Part shown: positions 19,292 through 27,268 of the stretch, piece by piece
How positions within the stretch are numbered: the first letter of the stretch is position 1
Layout of the letters: each line of letters opens with the position of its first letter
DNA from: Microcystis panniformis FACHB-1757
Lineage (GTDB): Bacteria > Cyanobacteriota > Cyanobacteriia > Cyanobacteriales > Microcystaceae
Assembly: GCF_001264245.1 (NCBI RefSeq)
Contig: NZ_CP011339.1
Span: 1,674,001-1,738,000 of the forward strand
DNA: 64,000 nucleotides
Direction: 5' to 3'
Made by a program: the position numbers and the translations under genes
The notes under the pieces: model-generated
The model's database searches: none
The model's input: only the letters and a program-made list of their open reading frames with translations
Told to the model about the DNA's origin: nothing

Positions 19292-19590
19292 CAAGTTACT
19301 CCCTTTAATTCAGCCGGAAATAAAGGACGCTCAGATAAGCGATCTTGGTCAAGTGCTTCGATTAAATATTCACCGGTTTCTTGTTGTTCTTGTTCATCTT
19401 CTTCATCAATCCAAGATTGAAGTAAATTAACCAGTTTGGTCTGTTTTTCTTGTTCTAAAATAGTATCTTTAAGTAGCTTGAGGACATAATCTTCTAGAGA
19501 AAGACCTTTCTCCCTCGCTTTTTGGCTGAGATATTGTTCGATTTCCGATGTTAAATTAAGAGTTAGTGGCATGGGCTTGACTTGAATCAA
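19288..19590 (-). CDS. VapB-like antitoxin
   Basis: This small acidic protein has an N-terminal ribbon-helix-like segment (LTLNLTSEIEQYLSQKAREKG) and an acidic tail (DEEDEQEQQETGEYL). It lies directly upstream of, and overlaps, the PIN toxin gene. VapB-type antitoxins bind the operator with the N terminus and block the toxin with the C terminus. The start may be at 19590 or at ATG 19572 (MPLTLNL). With the toxin truncated, it may now be an orphan antitoxin. Confidence 0.7.
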   Translation of the reverse strand: MIQVKPMPLTLNLTSEIEQYLSQKAREKGLSLEDYVLKLLKDTILEQEKQTKLVNLLQSWIDEEDEQEQQETGEYLIEALDQDRLSERPLFPAELKGVTW

Positions 19591-19707
19591 TTTATCGTGT
19601 CTTTAACTATTATAAACAAAAAAGCGATCACACTCTAAAAATATAGCGCAATCGCCCCTAATTTAAGACTTCAATTGTTGCTCGATTTGCCAGTTTTCTA
19701 TTAAACA

Positions 19708-19935
19708 CTAACTAGCAAAGTCAAATACTGGTGTTTCAATTACCCGTTTTGGTCGCTTATTTTCCCAGATAATTTCCTGCAAGCGTTCGACAGTTTCTGG
19801 TGCAAAAAAACGCTCTCCTGTTTCTACACAGACTCTAGCGGGGACATTTTCTATAATAAAAAAATTGCCATTGATTTCAAGGGTATAGGTAACTTCTTGT
19901 TCAATTAAGGTTTCTGGTCTAGAATTAGTTGACAT
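19708..19935 (-). CDS. antitoxin-like protein with YgiT-type sequence
   Basis: The protein is about 75 residues starting MSTNSRPETL. The ATG at 19935 is preferred over the longer frame from 19986 because it follows a good ribosome-binding site, AAGGAG. The sequence (VPARVCVETGERFFAPETVERLQ) resembles the segment after the zinc finger in YgiT/MqsA-type antitoxins, but the usual CxxC pairs are absent. Its 5' end overlaps the stop of the DUF4258-like gene (19925), so the two are probably co-translated as toxin and antitoxin. Function is inferred from family resemblance and gene order. Confidence 0.65.
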   Translation of the reverse strand: MSTNSRPETLIEQEVTYTLEINGNFFIIENVPARVCVETGERFFAPETVERLQEIIWENKRPKRVIETPVFDFAS

Positions 19936-20242
19936 CTGGTGTTCTCCTTGATTTAAAATCAATCCATAAATTTGGATCGGGTTCATATAGGGTAATAATT
20001 TTGAGCAAAGGGCGAGAGGGATAGCTACAATGAATGTGTAAGGCTCTATTAATTAGAGTAAATCCCAAAAGTAAACAGCTTGCACCATACTTATCAGCTG
20101 GATAATCTTCAATAATTTCGCTTTGTTCCATCGCCTCCCGTAATTCTTGAACACTGATCTGACGCAGGATACTTTGATTGACAGCGTGTTGAGAAAATTC
20201 AAATTGGTTTTGTCTAACTTTTTGACGAATTTCCTCAATCAT
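19925..20242 (-). CDS. DUF4258-like putative toxin
   Basis: The 105-residue product starts MIEEIRQKVRQNQFEFSQHAVNQSI. The FSQHAxxQ, EIIEDYPADKYGASCLLLGF and KIITLYEPDP segments are typical of DUF4258 proteins, which are usually paired with YgiT-type antitoxins and have a RelE/MqsR-like fold. It starts two bases after the stop of the gene at 20244 and overlaps the next gene by 11 bases, so three genes form one tight operon. The biochemical target is unknown. Confidence 0.65.
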   Translation of the reverse strand: MIEEIRQKVRQNQFEFSQHAVNQSILRQISVQELREAMEQSEIIEDYPADKYGASCLLLGFTLINRALHIHCSYPSRPLLKIITLYEPDPNLWIDFKSRRTPDVN

Positions 20243-20243
20243 T

Positions 20244-20459
20244 TCAGGGATAGCCGCCTTTAGTTTGAACGTAAATATCCGTCGCTGTCATTTCACCAAA
20301 TAACTGATCTTTAATTTCTAAATAATTTAGAGGTTGGGATGCTGTTTCTCTTAGAAAGAAAGCCGCTTTAGCAATTCCCAATCTCTCTACTAGAGCTTTA
20401 GCTCCCTCTTTTCTAATTTCATCAATCTCAGGAATCGTCAAATCTGTTTGAACTTTCAT
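20244..20459 (-). CDS. small protein in a toxin-antitoxin-like operon
   Basis: The 71-residue product starts MKVQTDLTIPEIDEIRKEG at ATG 20459; the longer frame to 20510 adds a poor N terminus. It is predicted mostly helical, with no recognised domain. It is the first gene of the three-gene run 20459-19708, separated from the next by one base. It could be an additional regulator or the antitoxin of another pair. Similar small proteins sit beside toxin genes in cyanobacteria, but I do not recognise this one. Confidence 0.5.
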   Translation of the reverse strand: MKVQTDLTIPEIDEIRKEGAKALVERLGIAKAAFFLRETASQPLNYLEIKDQLFGEMTATDIYVQTKGGYP

Positions 20460-20617
20460 AACAATTTTTCTCAATTCAAGCGTTGAAAATAATGGCGACA
20501 AACTCCCCATTTGATAGTCTAGTTATTTCATTCTCTCAAGTCAATGACATCAATAAGTAGTCATGCAAAATTAATTACCTGCCCGATCGAGCTAAAACCC
20601 TTACGGGGCAATGATCG

Positions 20618-20869
20618 TCATGTGTAAATAATTTTGCCTAGGTACTTAACATCAATACTTTTTAAGCGATGTATTATTCTATAATAAACTTTTAGATGGT
20701 TGACAATAAATACTTCAATTCTTTCGGGAGCGCCTGTTTGAAAATCTTCTCTCTGGAGTGATAAATCATGCAACAGACCGCGGATTTTGTGATAAGTTTC
20801 AGGGTCATCTTGTTTTAAATTGCTCAAAAAGTCTCTAGTACTTAAGGACAACCAGATATCATACGCCAT
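20618..20869 (-). CDS. RelE/ParE-like putative toxin
   Basis: This 83-residue protein (MAYDIWLSLSTRDFLSNLKQ, then VNHLKVYYRIIHRLKSIDVKYLGKIIY) has the size and alternating strand pattern of RelE/ParE-type toxins. The basic C-terminal strands fit that fold. The gene lies six bases after the stop of the acidic partner at 20876, the usual antitoxin-toxin order. Whether it targets ribosome-bound mRNA or gyrase cannot be told from the sequence. Confidence 0.6.
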   Translation of the reverse strand: MAYDIWLSLSTRDFLSNLKQDDPETYHKIRGLLHDLSLQREDFQTGAPERIEVFIVNHLKVYYRIIHRLKSIDVKYLGKIIYT

Positions 20870-20875
20870 CTTACG

Positions 20876-21103
20876 TTAAAATCGATATTTGATAATTTTC
20901 CCTTGCGCTTGTTCTGCTAACGCTTGCTCTAGTGCCTGCTGTTCAGAAAGAGGGATATCTGCAAAGCGAATGACCGATGTTTCCTGACAAATGAGATAAT
21001 CTGGATTAAGCTGCGTTAACAGTTCCTCAGATGCAGATGCGATCGCTTGTTTAATCTCTTCATCTGAAGCAGGTTGAGTCGTCTGGAAAAGATCAGATTG
21101 CAT
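20876..21103 (-). CDS. antitoxin-like partner of 20618
   Basis: This 75-residue acidic, helical protein (MQSDLFQTTQPASDEEIKQA) precedes the RelE/ParE-like gene by six bases. It has no recognisable DNA-binding motif. The role as antitoxin is inferred from order, size and charge. Confidence 0.55.
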   Translation of the reverse strand: MQSDLFQTTQPASDEEIKQAIASASEELLTQLNPDYLICQETSVIRFADIPLSEQQALEQALAEQAQGKIIKYRF

Positions 21104-21256
21104 AAAAAGTCTCAGCCAATCAAAACACTATGGTTTCCTCTATTCTAACACCAAAAAAGCTATCACGCTATATTTATAGAGGGCGATCACTTCTAAGGTC
21201 GGTATTGCAGCCTAAGTCGTTTATTATCAGCAACGCCCAGGTAATTTACTCGCTAT

Positions 21257-21490
21257 TTAAGGGCGGACTGCTAATAACTGGACTTGTACCGTTTCAGGAA
21301 GTTTTATTATGACAAAATGATTTTCTGGATACAAATAATCTTCGCCAGATTCATCAATCACTCGCAAACATCCCACCTCTTGCGCTTTAGCATCAGGTAA
21401 CACTTGATAAAGTTTACAAACCTCTAAATCTCCGCCTTCTTCAGCGGTAATACAGATAGCAAATTCAATGTTAGATGCTGGTGTTTGCAT
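21257..21490 (-). CDS. hypothetical protein
   Basis: The 77-residue product (MQTPASNIEFAICITAEEGGDL) contains a short conserved-looking beta-rich segment, VGCLRVIDESGEDYLYPENHF, of a type found in small cyanobacterial proteins of unknown function. It lies six bases after the gene at 21497, probably in the same operon. Function is unknown. Confidence 0.55.
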   Translation of the reverse strand: MQTPASNIEFAICITAEEGGDLEVCKLYQVLPDAKAQEVGCLRVIDESGEDYLYPENHFVIIKLPETVQVQLLAVRP

Positions 21491-21496
21491 AAATAT

Positions 21497-21736
21497 TTAG
21501 TCCAAAACTCGTTTAACTTTCATTTTTCGCCGACCAATACCATGAGACTCATACCAGTGTAGTTCAGCTTTGCGGATTTCTCCATTAGGAAATTGAACTA
21601 AGCCGACTCCTTTTAGCTTTCGCCATCGACGACCCCCAAACTGCGCTTTTAGCCTTCTGAGTTCACGAATAGAGAGGTTGACGGCGATAATCTCTATTTC
21701 GGTTAGTTCTCCAATCAACTCAAAGCCATTACCCAT
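21497..21736 (-). CDS. hypothetical basic protein
   Basis: This 79-residue, basic protein (IRELRRLKAQFGGRRWRKL, VGLVQFPNGEIRKAELHWYE) has small-accessory-protein character. The spacing to the downstream gene is six bases. The WYESHGIGRRKMKVKR tail could bind nucleic acid. I do not recognise the family. It may form a pair with 21257 like the neighbouring TA modules. Confidence 0.55.
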   Translation of the reverse strand: MGNGFELIGELTEIEIIAVNLSIRELRRLKAQFGGRRWRKLKGVGLVQFPNGEIRKAELHWYESHGIGRRKMKVKRVLD

Positions 21737-21847
21737 CTCATCATTCTAACAAAGATTAATAAAAATTTGGAATGCCCAAAAAAAAGCGATCGCACTTTAT
21801 CAATGTAGTGCGATCGCTGCTAATTTAAGGCTAGATTTGCCAGTTTT

Positions 21848-22423
21848 TTATTTTAATTTGCGCTTCAAGGCTGAACCCGCACCTAAAACACCAATGGCGA
21901 GTAAACCTAAGACTGAAGCAGGTTCGGGAACAGCAACAGCAGTCTGGTTCAACCGCACAGAATAGCCCGCAGGAAGGCCGCCGGGGAAAGTAGATGATGG
22001 TGCTAATGATAGAGAGTAACTTCCTGGTCCGAAGAGTAGAGAAGCCGAACTGTAAGTACTTGCGGCCGCCCAGTCAGCATCAAGTCCAGGATTGCCACTC
22101 GGCAGATAGGGGAATGGGGGTGTTTTAGGTGTAAAGTCGCTACTACCTAAAAGAGTAGCCCCATTGTAAATGTCGTAAACATCTCCAGCAATAAATTGAT
22201 CGACCAAATCAAAGGCGCCCTGGAATCCCGGTGCAATCGTAAAGTCCCACGAGGTGGGGTTGTTGGATGCTGGATCACTCTCAATTTGCCCGGATTGCCA
22301 CACACCGTTGGGCAATAAGACTACCGCTACTGCTTGTTGTGCATTAAGTACCACAGTTCCAGCAAAGAATGCTATGCCAGCAGCAGTCATTGACAGTTTT
22401 TTAATTGCAGTCGAAGTTTTCAT
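21848..22423 (-). CDS. PEP-CTERM sorting-domain protein
   Basis: This 191-residue exported protein has an N-terminal signal peptide (MKTSTAIKKLSMTAAGIAFF then VVLNAQQAVA), a beta-rich middle, and a C-terminal PEP-CTERM signal: VPEPASVLGLLAIGVLGAGS followed by basic residues (ALKRKLK). PEP-CTERM proteins are processed by exosortase and are linked to extracellular polysaccharide or surface layers. The product is probably surface-attached or secreted; its binding partner is unknown. It stands alone between the TA-like genes and mtnX. Confidence 0.85.
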   Translation of the reverse strand: MKTSTAIKKLSMTAAGIAFFAGTVVLNAQQAVAVVLLPNGVWQSGQIESDPASNNPTSWDFTIAPGFQGAFDLVDQFIAGDVYDIYNGATLLGSSDFTPKTPPFPYLPSGNPGLDADWAAASTYSSASLLFGPGSYSLSLAPSSTFPGGLPAGYSVRLNQTAVAVPEPASVLGLLAIGVLGAGSALKRKLK

Positions 22424-23029
22424 GTTCAGAAAGTTTCCTCAAAACAAACAAACAAACAAATGTTCTGACTGACCTTTAAAGGAGAAAATCTCAAATTAAG
22501 CGACATTGGCAAGGGAGAAAAATTGGTTGTTTCAAAATTGCCAATCACTAAATTTTAAGTTAGTTCCTCTAATGACAAGACAGAGCCATAACGCTATTCT
22601 ACCCCCCCGATTTTGTCAAGTGTAAACCAACACAAATTTACAAAAATTTATAATTATTGTTACCCTTGAGAGTAGGCTAGTAAAAAAATCTTTTAACGGG
22701 TTAGTCTTGGATTATTAGAATCTCTCGTTTCTAGGCTCTGCCTAGAAATGTTTAATGAGAGTCTCTGCCTCCTGAGTAATCTTTACAGAAGGCAGAGCCT
22801 TTAAAAATCATTCCCAGGCGGAGCTTGGGAATGAGACGGCGAAAATCATTGCCTCTTGCCTATCCTAACCATTACTTATAAGTAGGTAGGTGTTAAAAGT
22901 TGTCAGACACCCCCCTTATTAAGGGGGAGCCCCCCGCCTATCGGCACCCCCCTTATCAAGGGGGCAGGGGGGATCGAACCTAAAATCTATGTTTAATTTA
23001 ATTACAACCAGCTAATTAACAGCTAATCC
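22424..23029. repeat. intergenic region with palindromes and a taagtaggtagg repeat
   Basis: No gene is visible. There are inverted repeats such as cattcccaggcggagcttgggaatg (22808-22832, split stem cattccca/tgggaatg) and ctaggctctgcctag, then a copy of the taagtaggtagg family at 22878-23027 with cccccctta/taaggggg hairpins. The 22808 hairpin may act as a terminator-like structure, but no U tract follows it. Confidence 0.55.
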
Positions 23030-23662
23030 CTAATCTCTCAATAACAGATATTCACGAATCTCAAAAAAGTTATCCCAAGGAATATAGGGTTGATTTTCCG
23101 CTTGCAGATAATCGATTAAACGATCCCTAGCAAAAACTAGATCGGCCTTTCTAGCCATGGTAATATCGGTAACAGAATCACCGATCGCAATAGTTTCTAC
23201 TCCCGAATATTTGGCCATAATCAAGGCTTTAGCTACTAATTCCGTCTCATTTTCCCAATCGGAGTGAACTTGCAGATATTCCCCTTGCGTATAAAGATTG
23301 ACCCCATAAATTGCCGTCACCTTATCTAATAGTCCCTCCCGTTTTAAGACCGTTTCAATCATGCCTTGGAGACCACCGGAGATAATAATAAAAGGGATGG
23401 CTCGCTCCTGTAAAAAAGCGAGTAATTCAGCTAATCCGGGGCGAATTGGCTTGCTTTCGGCATAGGCAAGAATATCGGCGTATTTTTGGCTCGGTATCGA
23501 CTCTAGCAGTTGACGGACACCCCGGCGCAAACTGAGAGTGCGAGCGTACATTTGGGGCATAATTTGGGCTGATAAATCGGGGGCGAATTCTTTGAGCATA
23601 CCCGCAAAGGTTTCCACGGCGGTGATAGTGCCATCAAAGTCACAGAAAACAATTTTACTCAT
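23030..23662 (-). CDS. mtnX: HAD-family phosphatase, MtnX type
   Basis: This 210-residue HAD-IB phosphatase resembles MtnX, which dephosphorylates 2-hydroxy-3-keto-5-methylthiopentenyl-1-phosphate in the methionine salvage pathway. Motif I is VFCDFDGTIT (nucleophile Asp at about 8), motif II is FIIISGG, and motif III/IV is TIAIGDSVTDITMARKAD. Length is normal. Start ATG at 23662. The neighbour on the other strand is a nitrilase-family gene, with 86 bp between the two starts, so they are divergently transcribed. No other methionine salvage gene is in the window. Related phosphoserine-type phosphatases are the alternative. Confidence 0.8.
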   Translation of the reverse strand: MSKIVFCDFDGTITAVETFAGMLKEFAPDLSAQIMPQMYARTLSLRRGVRQLLESIPSQKYADILAYAESKPIRPGLAELLAFLQERAIPFIIISGGLQGMIETVLKREGLLDKVTAIYGVNLYTQGEYLQVHSDWENETELVAKALIMAKYSGVETIAIGDSVTDITMARKADLVFARDRLIDYLQAENQPYIPWDNFFEIREYLLLRD

Positions 23663-23748
23663 GGGGTGACAAAATATCTGAAATTGGATATAATCGAAGG
23701 TTATGATTAATTTTACAGAGATTATCCGACTCTAGAGCTTCAACCCCC

Positions 23749-24567
23749 ATGAAATCCTATCTCGCCGCCGCCATTCAAATGACCAGTCAGCCGGATTTAG
23801 AGAAAAATCTCGCTGCCGCTGAAGAATTGATCGAACTTGCCGTGGGTAAAGGGGCGGAATTAATCGGTTTACCGGAAAATTTCGCTTTTATGGGGGCAGA
23901 AAGCGATAAAATCGCCCAAGCCGAGACTATTGCTCTCAAAGCCGATAAATTCCTCCGCACCATGGCCCAACGGTTTCAAGTGACCATTTTAGGGGGTGGT
24001 TTTCCCGTGCCGGTGACGGGTATTGCCGATAAGGCTTATAATACCGCTATTTTAGTCGATGGCAACGGTGCGGAATTAGCCCGTTATCAAAAAGTCCATC
24101 TCTTTGATGTCAATGTCCCGGATGGTAACACCTATCAGGAATCGAGTACAGTCATGGCAGGGATCGATTTACCGCCGATTTATGGCTCCGATAGCTTGGG
24201 CAAAATTGGCCTCTCGATTTGCTATGATGTGCGTTTTCCCGAACTCTATCGCTATTTATCGCAGCAAGGAGCCGATGTTTTATTTGTACCTGCGGCGTTT
24301 ACAGCTTTTACGGGGAAAGATCATTGGAAAGTTTTGTTACAAGCGCGAGCGATCGAGAATACTTGTTATATAATAGCTCCCGCTCAAACGGGCAATAATT
24401 ACGAACGCCGTTACACCCACGGTCACGCTATGATTATCGATCCTTGGGGTGTGGTTTTAGCCGATGCGGGGGAAGAAGCGGGAGTGGCAATTGCCGAAAT
24501 TAATCCGCAACGTCTGCAACAAGTGAGACGACAAATGCCTTCCCTACAGCATCGTGTTTTTGTTTAA
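23749..24567 (+). CDS. carbon-nitrogen hydrolase (nitrilase superfamily, Nit-type)
   Basis: This 272-residue amidase has the catalytic triad of the superfamily: Glu in GLPENFAFMG (about 43), Lys in YQKVHLFDVNVPDG (about 112) and Cys in SICYDVRFPELYR (about 154). The sequence most resembles Nit1/Nit2-type enzymes, which hydrolyse deaminated glutathione or omega-amides. The product is cytosolic and length is normal. ATG at 23749. The downstream region holds a small palindrome (cgacaattttgtcg) and then mobile-element debris. The exact substrate cannot be fixed from sequence. Confidence 0.85.
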   Translation: MKSYLAAAIQMTSQPDLEKNLAAAEELIELAVGKGAELIGLPENFAFMGAESDKIAQAETIALKADKFLRTMAQRFQVTILGGGFPVPVTGIADKAYNTAILVDGNGAELARYQKVHLFDVNVPDGNTYQESSTVMAGIDLPPIYGSDSLGKIGLSICYDVRFPELYRYLSQQGADVLFVPAAFTAFTGKDHWKVLLQARAIENTCYIIAPAQTGNNYERRYTHGHAMIIDPWGVVLADAGEEAGVAIAEINPQRLQQVRRQMPSLQHRVFV

Positions 24568-24672
24568 AATTCGATTCGACAATTTTGTCGATAAAAACGC
24601 CTAATTTTGGGATTTAACTCGGTTTTTTTGCGTAACATTGCTCCCCGATAACAAGGGCCGAATCTCAAACCT

Positions 24673-24903
24673 AATTAGGGTCTGCTGAATAATGGTAAAA
24701 CCCTTTTAAAATAAGGCTTTTGACCTGTTAAAGTCCGATGTTAGTGCAAGAAAATAGGATTGGGACTTTCAAAAACCTTGCATTATCCTTCTTGTAGTAC
24801 ATAGCTTGGTACAAAAAACAATGGCAACAAAGCCCGAAACTCCTGACTCCTGACTCCTGACTCCTACCCCCAGGAAAAACTTTTTCAGCAGACCCTAATT
24901 AGT
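24673..24903 (+). mobile_element. MITE with ctaattagggtctgctgaa terminal repeats
   Basis: Perfect 19-bp terminal inverted repeats (ctaattagggtctgctgaa and its complement) bracket non-coding sequence nearly identical to 1982-2222. The right part has four tandem ctcctga units. No autonomous partner with these ends is in the window. Confidence 0.7.
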
Positions 24904-25020
24904 TAAGCTAAAAGCTTTGATGTACTGAGTTTCTAACCTTCTTTGCCAGATTCTCAGGGTAAGCTCATCTAATAAGGATGTAGTCGATTTATGCCCCCCG
25001 ATCAAACCATACCAAGTAAC

Positions 25021-25153
25021 GGCTCTTCTCGACTTTGTGTGATAATTTTTGCTTATGGAATCGTGAAATGCTTATCAGGCAAGACTTTTAGTGCTATTTG
25101 GCGGAATAAACTATCAGTATAGACCTCGTTTCCACACAGAAACCAGAAGAGCC
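25021..25153 (+). mobile_element. 133-bp ISL3-type MITE nested in a fragment of the 187-bp MITE
   Basis: The ends ggctcttctcgactttgtg and gaaaccagaagagcc are flanked by aagtaac (25014-25020 and 25154-25160). The flanking sequence (gtcgatttatgccccccgat, ccaagtaac, then gaagaac) is the right end of the 187-bp family (16243, 45030, 48599). So this element jumped into an older MITE. A second copy is at 56697-56829. Confidence 0.85.
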
Positions 25154-25539
25154 AAGTAACGAAGAACTAGGTAAAAATATCCGTAAACTTTATTAACAAT
25201 CTTCCTTGAAAATCTCTTGACTATCGCACCCCGAATTAGGGATCATATGAAGATGTAGCGTTTCTCATCAAGGTGAACTGTAAATTAAACCTTGCCGAAG
25301 TAAGAATTCTCAGTTGCGAAAACATACCTCATATATCCGAGAAACGCTGTAGAGCAGACAGGGATGCAATTCAGACTTGAATTGGCGAAATTCAAGTCTT
25401 GACTCTATTTATTGTCAACTTGAGTCCAAAAATACTCTGATGGTTGGACAAATATGCTCTCTGGACTTGTTCTAACAAGATTCCGGGCTAAATGAGAAAT
25501 AATCCCATTTAGCTTCTCTAGACCGTTAAGGAGAAACCG

Positions 25540-26160
25540 ATGTCATCTTATACCACAGAATCAGAAAAAATTGATTTTCCGAAAACCCTAGATATAGCCA
25601 CCGTTTGCGTCTATGGGCTAGGAATCCTCTCGGCGGGCCTATTTTTATTTCTGCCCTTCGTCAACCTGCTGCATCCGAGTCCGTGGCAGCGATGGCTAGG
25701 CACAATTCACGGTTTTGGTTCCCTATTAGCCCTAGTCGTGATTGTTTACGCTGGTCATCTCGCTTTTCCGCTGCTCAGAGGTTCTGGCAAAATTTTGCAG
25801 CAAATGCGAACCCTCACCTTCTGGTCCACCGTCCTCGCTTCTTTGGCGATCGCCACTGGCAATTTAGCCTATATGCGCTATCGGGCCGGTTCAGAGTTTG
25901 GCGGTGCGCGGGCATGGCTAAAGGAAAATTCGCCCCTCGGTCAATACGTCCTCATGGAATACCACGAATTCAGCGTCCTTTTTACCCTACCCCTAGGGGT
26001 GGCCTGCACTTGGATTCTCTGGAAATACGGCGACTCAATCCTAGACAAAGCTAATAGACCGGTGTTAACGGTCACTTGCATTGGCCTGATGGCGATGATG
26101 TTTTTTGCCATGGGTGGACTCGTTAGCGGCCTCGGTGTTGCCAAAATTCACGCCCTGTAA
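25540..26160 (+). CDS. polytopic membrane protein, unknown function
   Basis: This 206-residue protein has five hydrophobic stretches, consistent with transmembrane helices. Several histidines sit in or near helices (GTIHGFGSLLAL, IVYAGHLAFP, LMEYHEFSVLF), which could ligate heme or metal as in b-type cytochrome-like proteins; this is inference. The ATG at 25540 follows AAGGAG. It heads a run with 26429 and 26909, all small membrane proteins, so they may form one complex. I do not recognise the family. Confidence 0.7.
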   Translation: MSSYTTESEKIDFPKTLDIATVCVYGLGILSAGLFLFLPFVNLLHPSPWQRWLGTIHGFGSLLALVVIVYAGHLAFPLLRGSGKILQQMRTLTFWSTVLASLAIATGNLAYMRYRAGSEFGGARAWLKENSPLGQYVLMEYHEFSVLFTLPLGVACTWILWKYGDSILDKANRPVLTVTCIGLMAMMFFAMGGLVSGLGVAKIHAL

Positions 26161-26188
26161 ACCCTTATTTAGCTACTTTACCTCAAAA

Positions 26189-26428
26189 GTGAACAAAATT
26201 CAACTTTTGCTCGTTTTAGCTACGGTTTTCGGGTTATCTATCACCGCTCCCGCCCTAGGGGGTGTAAACTTAGCCCCGATGGTACGGATACGAGGGCGGC
26301 CAGCATTAGCAACCAAAGTCAAATCGTCGGTCATTTCCCTACTGCTGGTAATACGGCTGGGGACTTTTAGCGGTGGGACTTTGCGGTTTTACACACTTAC
26401 GAACTCTGAAAAAATAGGAACAAATCTG
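26189..26428 (+). other. possible remnant of a secreted protein fused in frame to 26429
   Basis: A GTG at 26189 opens a frame with a convincing signal peptide (NKIQLLLVLATVFGLSITAPALG), continuing without a stop into the membrane protein at 26429. The middle looks poorly structured. The +1 frame reads SPDGTDTRAASISNQSQIVG, more protein-like, and stops at GDF. This suggests a small exported protein whose frame has decayed. Low certainty. Confidence 0.35.
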
Positions 26429-26890
26429 ATGACTCAACGTTACATCGATAGTCCTTGGTACGGAAAAATCTGGGCTTTTTTAAAACAATTTCCCCAAGGT
26501 TTAGCCGAAGGTGCCAAACGTTCCCCCGCCACTTCTGGCCCAGCAGCGGCGGCGATTATTAGTGCTGGTATTGGCTGTTTTTTAATGATGGTTGCTCACC
26601 ATTTTTCCGATGCAGACCATTCAAAAACCGTAGAAACTTTTCTTTGGAATTTGGGTAGTTGGATACCTGGCAGTAAAAATCCTAGCAAAATGTGGGGCAA
26701 TATCGGCAGTTATAGCGGCAAAGAAACGATGTTATTAATTGGCTGGTTAGTCAGTTGGCCGATACTGCATTATCTTTGGAAAGATCGCCAGATAAAAGCT
26801 AAGACCATTCTCTTTTGGTTTTTTGCCCTCATGATTGCCGCCACGGCCATGTCATGGCATCCACTATTTCCCTATTTACCTTTAACTTAA
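26429..26890 (+). CDS. small membrane protein, unknown function
   Basis: The 153-residue product starts MTQRYIDSPWYGKIWAFLKQ. It is chosen from ATG 26429 because an aggaa site precedes it by eight bases; an upstream in-frame extension to 26189 exists. There are three hydrophobic segments (AAAAIISAGIGCFLMMVAH, MLLIGWLVSWPILHYLW, TILFWFFALMIAATAMSW), with histidines near the membrane (VAHHFSDADH, ILHYLW). It is the second gene of the operon starting at 25540. Function is unknown. Confidence 0.65.
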   Translation: MTQRYIDSPWYGKIWAFLKQFPQGLAEGAKRSPATSGPAAAAIISAGIGCFLMMVAHHFSDADHSKTVETFLWNLGSWIPGSKNPSKMWGNIGSYSGKETMLLIGWLVSWPILHYLWKDRQIKAKTILFWFFALMIAATAMSWHPLFPYLPLT

Positions 26891-26908
26891 AGCCTAGGAG
26901 GTGACAAA

Positions 26909-27115
26909 ATGAACGCTCAAGTTAGAAAGGTTTCCTCGCGTAAAATGCACGATATCGTCTGGATATTAGTGGGACTTTTTGGTTTATTTGCTATTACTTT
27001 TCCCCTGGCTATGTGGCGAGTGAGCAATATGGAAAAGTTTCAAGGTTCTCATGTGAAATCTTTAGTCGTAGAAGGAGAAAACGCTCCCCAATCTTCACAG
27101 CTTAAAACTAAATAA
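26909..27115 (+). CDS. small single-pass membrane protein
   Basis: This 68-residue protein has one transmembrane helix (IVWILVGLFGLFAITFPLAM) and a hydrophilic tail. A strong ribosome-binding site, ctaggaggtg, precedes ATG 26909, and the gap to the previous stop is 18 bp. It is the third gene of the membrane operon at 25540-27115 and probably a subunit of the same complex. I do not recognise it. Confidence 0.65.
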   Translation: MNAQVRKVSSRKMHDIVWILVGLFGLFAITFPLAMWRVSNMEKFQGSHVKSLVVEGENAPQSSQLKTK

Positions 27116-27268
27116 ATCTGAGTTGTGGATAATCTGAGTTTTGGATAAGTCAAAACCCTGAGACTCAATCGGAATCTAAAACTCTGATTAACAGACAAAA
27201 CTCTCAAAACTGTGAACAATTGCTAAGTAGGTAGGCGTTAAAAGTTGTCAGATGCCCCCCTTATTAAG

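Larger units (their letters stand above)
24568..25539. repeat. 972-bp intergenic region made of miniature elements
   Basis: No gene is visible. It contains a MITE at 24673-24903, nested ISL3-type miniature elements at 24972-25167, and an inverted repeat gtagcgtttctc/gagaaacgctgta near 25254-25351. The last 150 bp lead to the membrane operon, whose first gene has a good ribosome-binding site (aaggag). Confidence 0.6.
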
